From: Candidatus Scatomorpha stercoravium
GTDB taxonomy: Bacteria > Bacillota > Clostridia > Oscillospirales > Oscillospiraceae
Length of the DNA: 5,368 nt
Direction of reading: 5' to 3'
NCBI GenBank assembly: GCA_018716005.1
Contig: DVKN01000267.1
Location: 1-5,368, forward strand
A program made the translations under genes and the position numbers. Below, one piece after another: positions 5,337 to 5,368 of the stretch (the first letter of the stretch is position 1; each line of letters begins with the position of its first letter). A model generated the notes under the pieces. That model saw only the letters and a program-made list of their open reading frames with translations. It was not told the DNA's origin and did not search any database.

Positions 5337-5368
5337 GCGACGGGAATAACTTCGATTTCAAGGGCCTG
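5333..5368 (+). CDS. Start of a further gene, cut by the window end
   Basis: An ATG at 5333 opens a frame that runs to the last base, giving 12 codons (MSDGNNFDFKGL). GGAGG at 5321-5325 lies 7 bases upstream, an optimal ribosome site, and the ATG overlaps the stop of the preceding gene as ATGA. These two facts make it a credible coupled gene start. Twelve residues are too few to name a family. One possibility is that it carries the catalytic domain that belongs with the anchor protein before it, but nothing in these residues proves that. Confidence 0.6.
   Translation, partial: MSDGNNFDFKGL

Noticed and set aside
1..5368. CRISPR arrays, tRNA or rRNA genes, insertion sequences and attachment sites
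   Set aside because: I looked for direct repeats, cloverleaf-like stretches, transposase motifs and terminal inverted repeats and saw none; coding sequence with short gaps fills the window.

Overview
The window comes from a G+C-rich bacterial chromosome (roughly two thirds G+C by eye). It carries ordinary core genes, all on the + strand. Gene content, Shine-Dalgarno sequences of GGAGG type and the ThiI type (no rhodanese domain) suggest a gut-type Clostridia/Oscillospiraceae-like Firmicute. That placement is an inference from memory of similar gene sets, not from a search. A notable trait is heavy use of ATA for isoleucine despite the high G+C.

Layout. Bases 1-140 hold the 3' end of a gene that looks like an HpcH/HpaI-type aldolase. 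An intrinsic terminator follows at 146-178. A complete comM/yifB gene (216-1742) encodes a Mg-chelatase-like AAA+ ATPase and ends in a strong hairpin terminator at 1765-1800. A promoter-like sequence (1790-1818) overlaps the tail of that terminator and appears to start a new transcription unit: thiI (tRNA 4-thiouridine synthase, best start TTG at 1855), cinA (TTG start at 3023, overlapping thiI by 11 bases), a histidine phosphatase (4288-4869, ATGA overlap with cinA), then after a 59-base gap a small membrane-anchored acidic protein (4929-5336), and the first 12 codons of another gene (5333-5368, ATGA overlap). No terminator is visible inside this second unit. There is no gene-free stretch longer than 91 bases.

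How the genes fit together. ThiI modifies tRNA (s4U8) and may supply sulfur for thiamine. CinA has an N-terminal MoaB-like domain and a C-terminal PncC (NMN deamidase) domain, so it belongs to pyridine-nucleotide recycling. ComM promotes branch migration during DNA uptake in Proteobacteria. The names of comM and cinA both recall competence, but no other competence gene is visible, so a shared pathway is not shown. The last complete gene has an N-terminal membrane anchor resembling, from memory, the leader region of clostridial phosphodiester glycosidase (NAGPA-like) proteins. The next, truncated gene may hold the catalytic part; the window ends too early to tell.

I found no convincing new biological system here. 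The points most worth a second look are the compact terminator/promoter junction before thiI, the thiI start site, the anchor gene with its coupled downstream gene, and the ATA codon preference.
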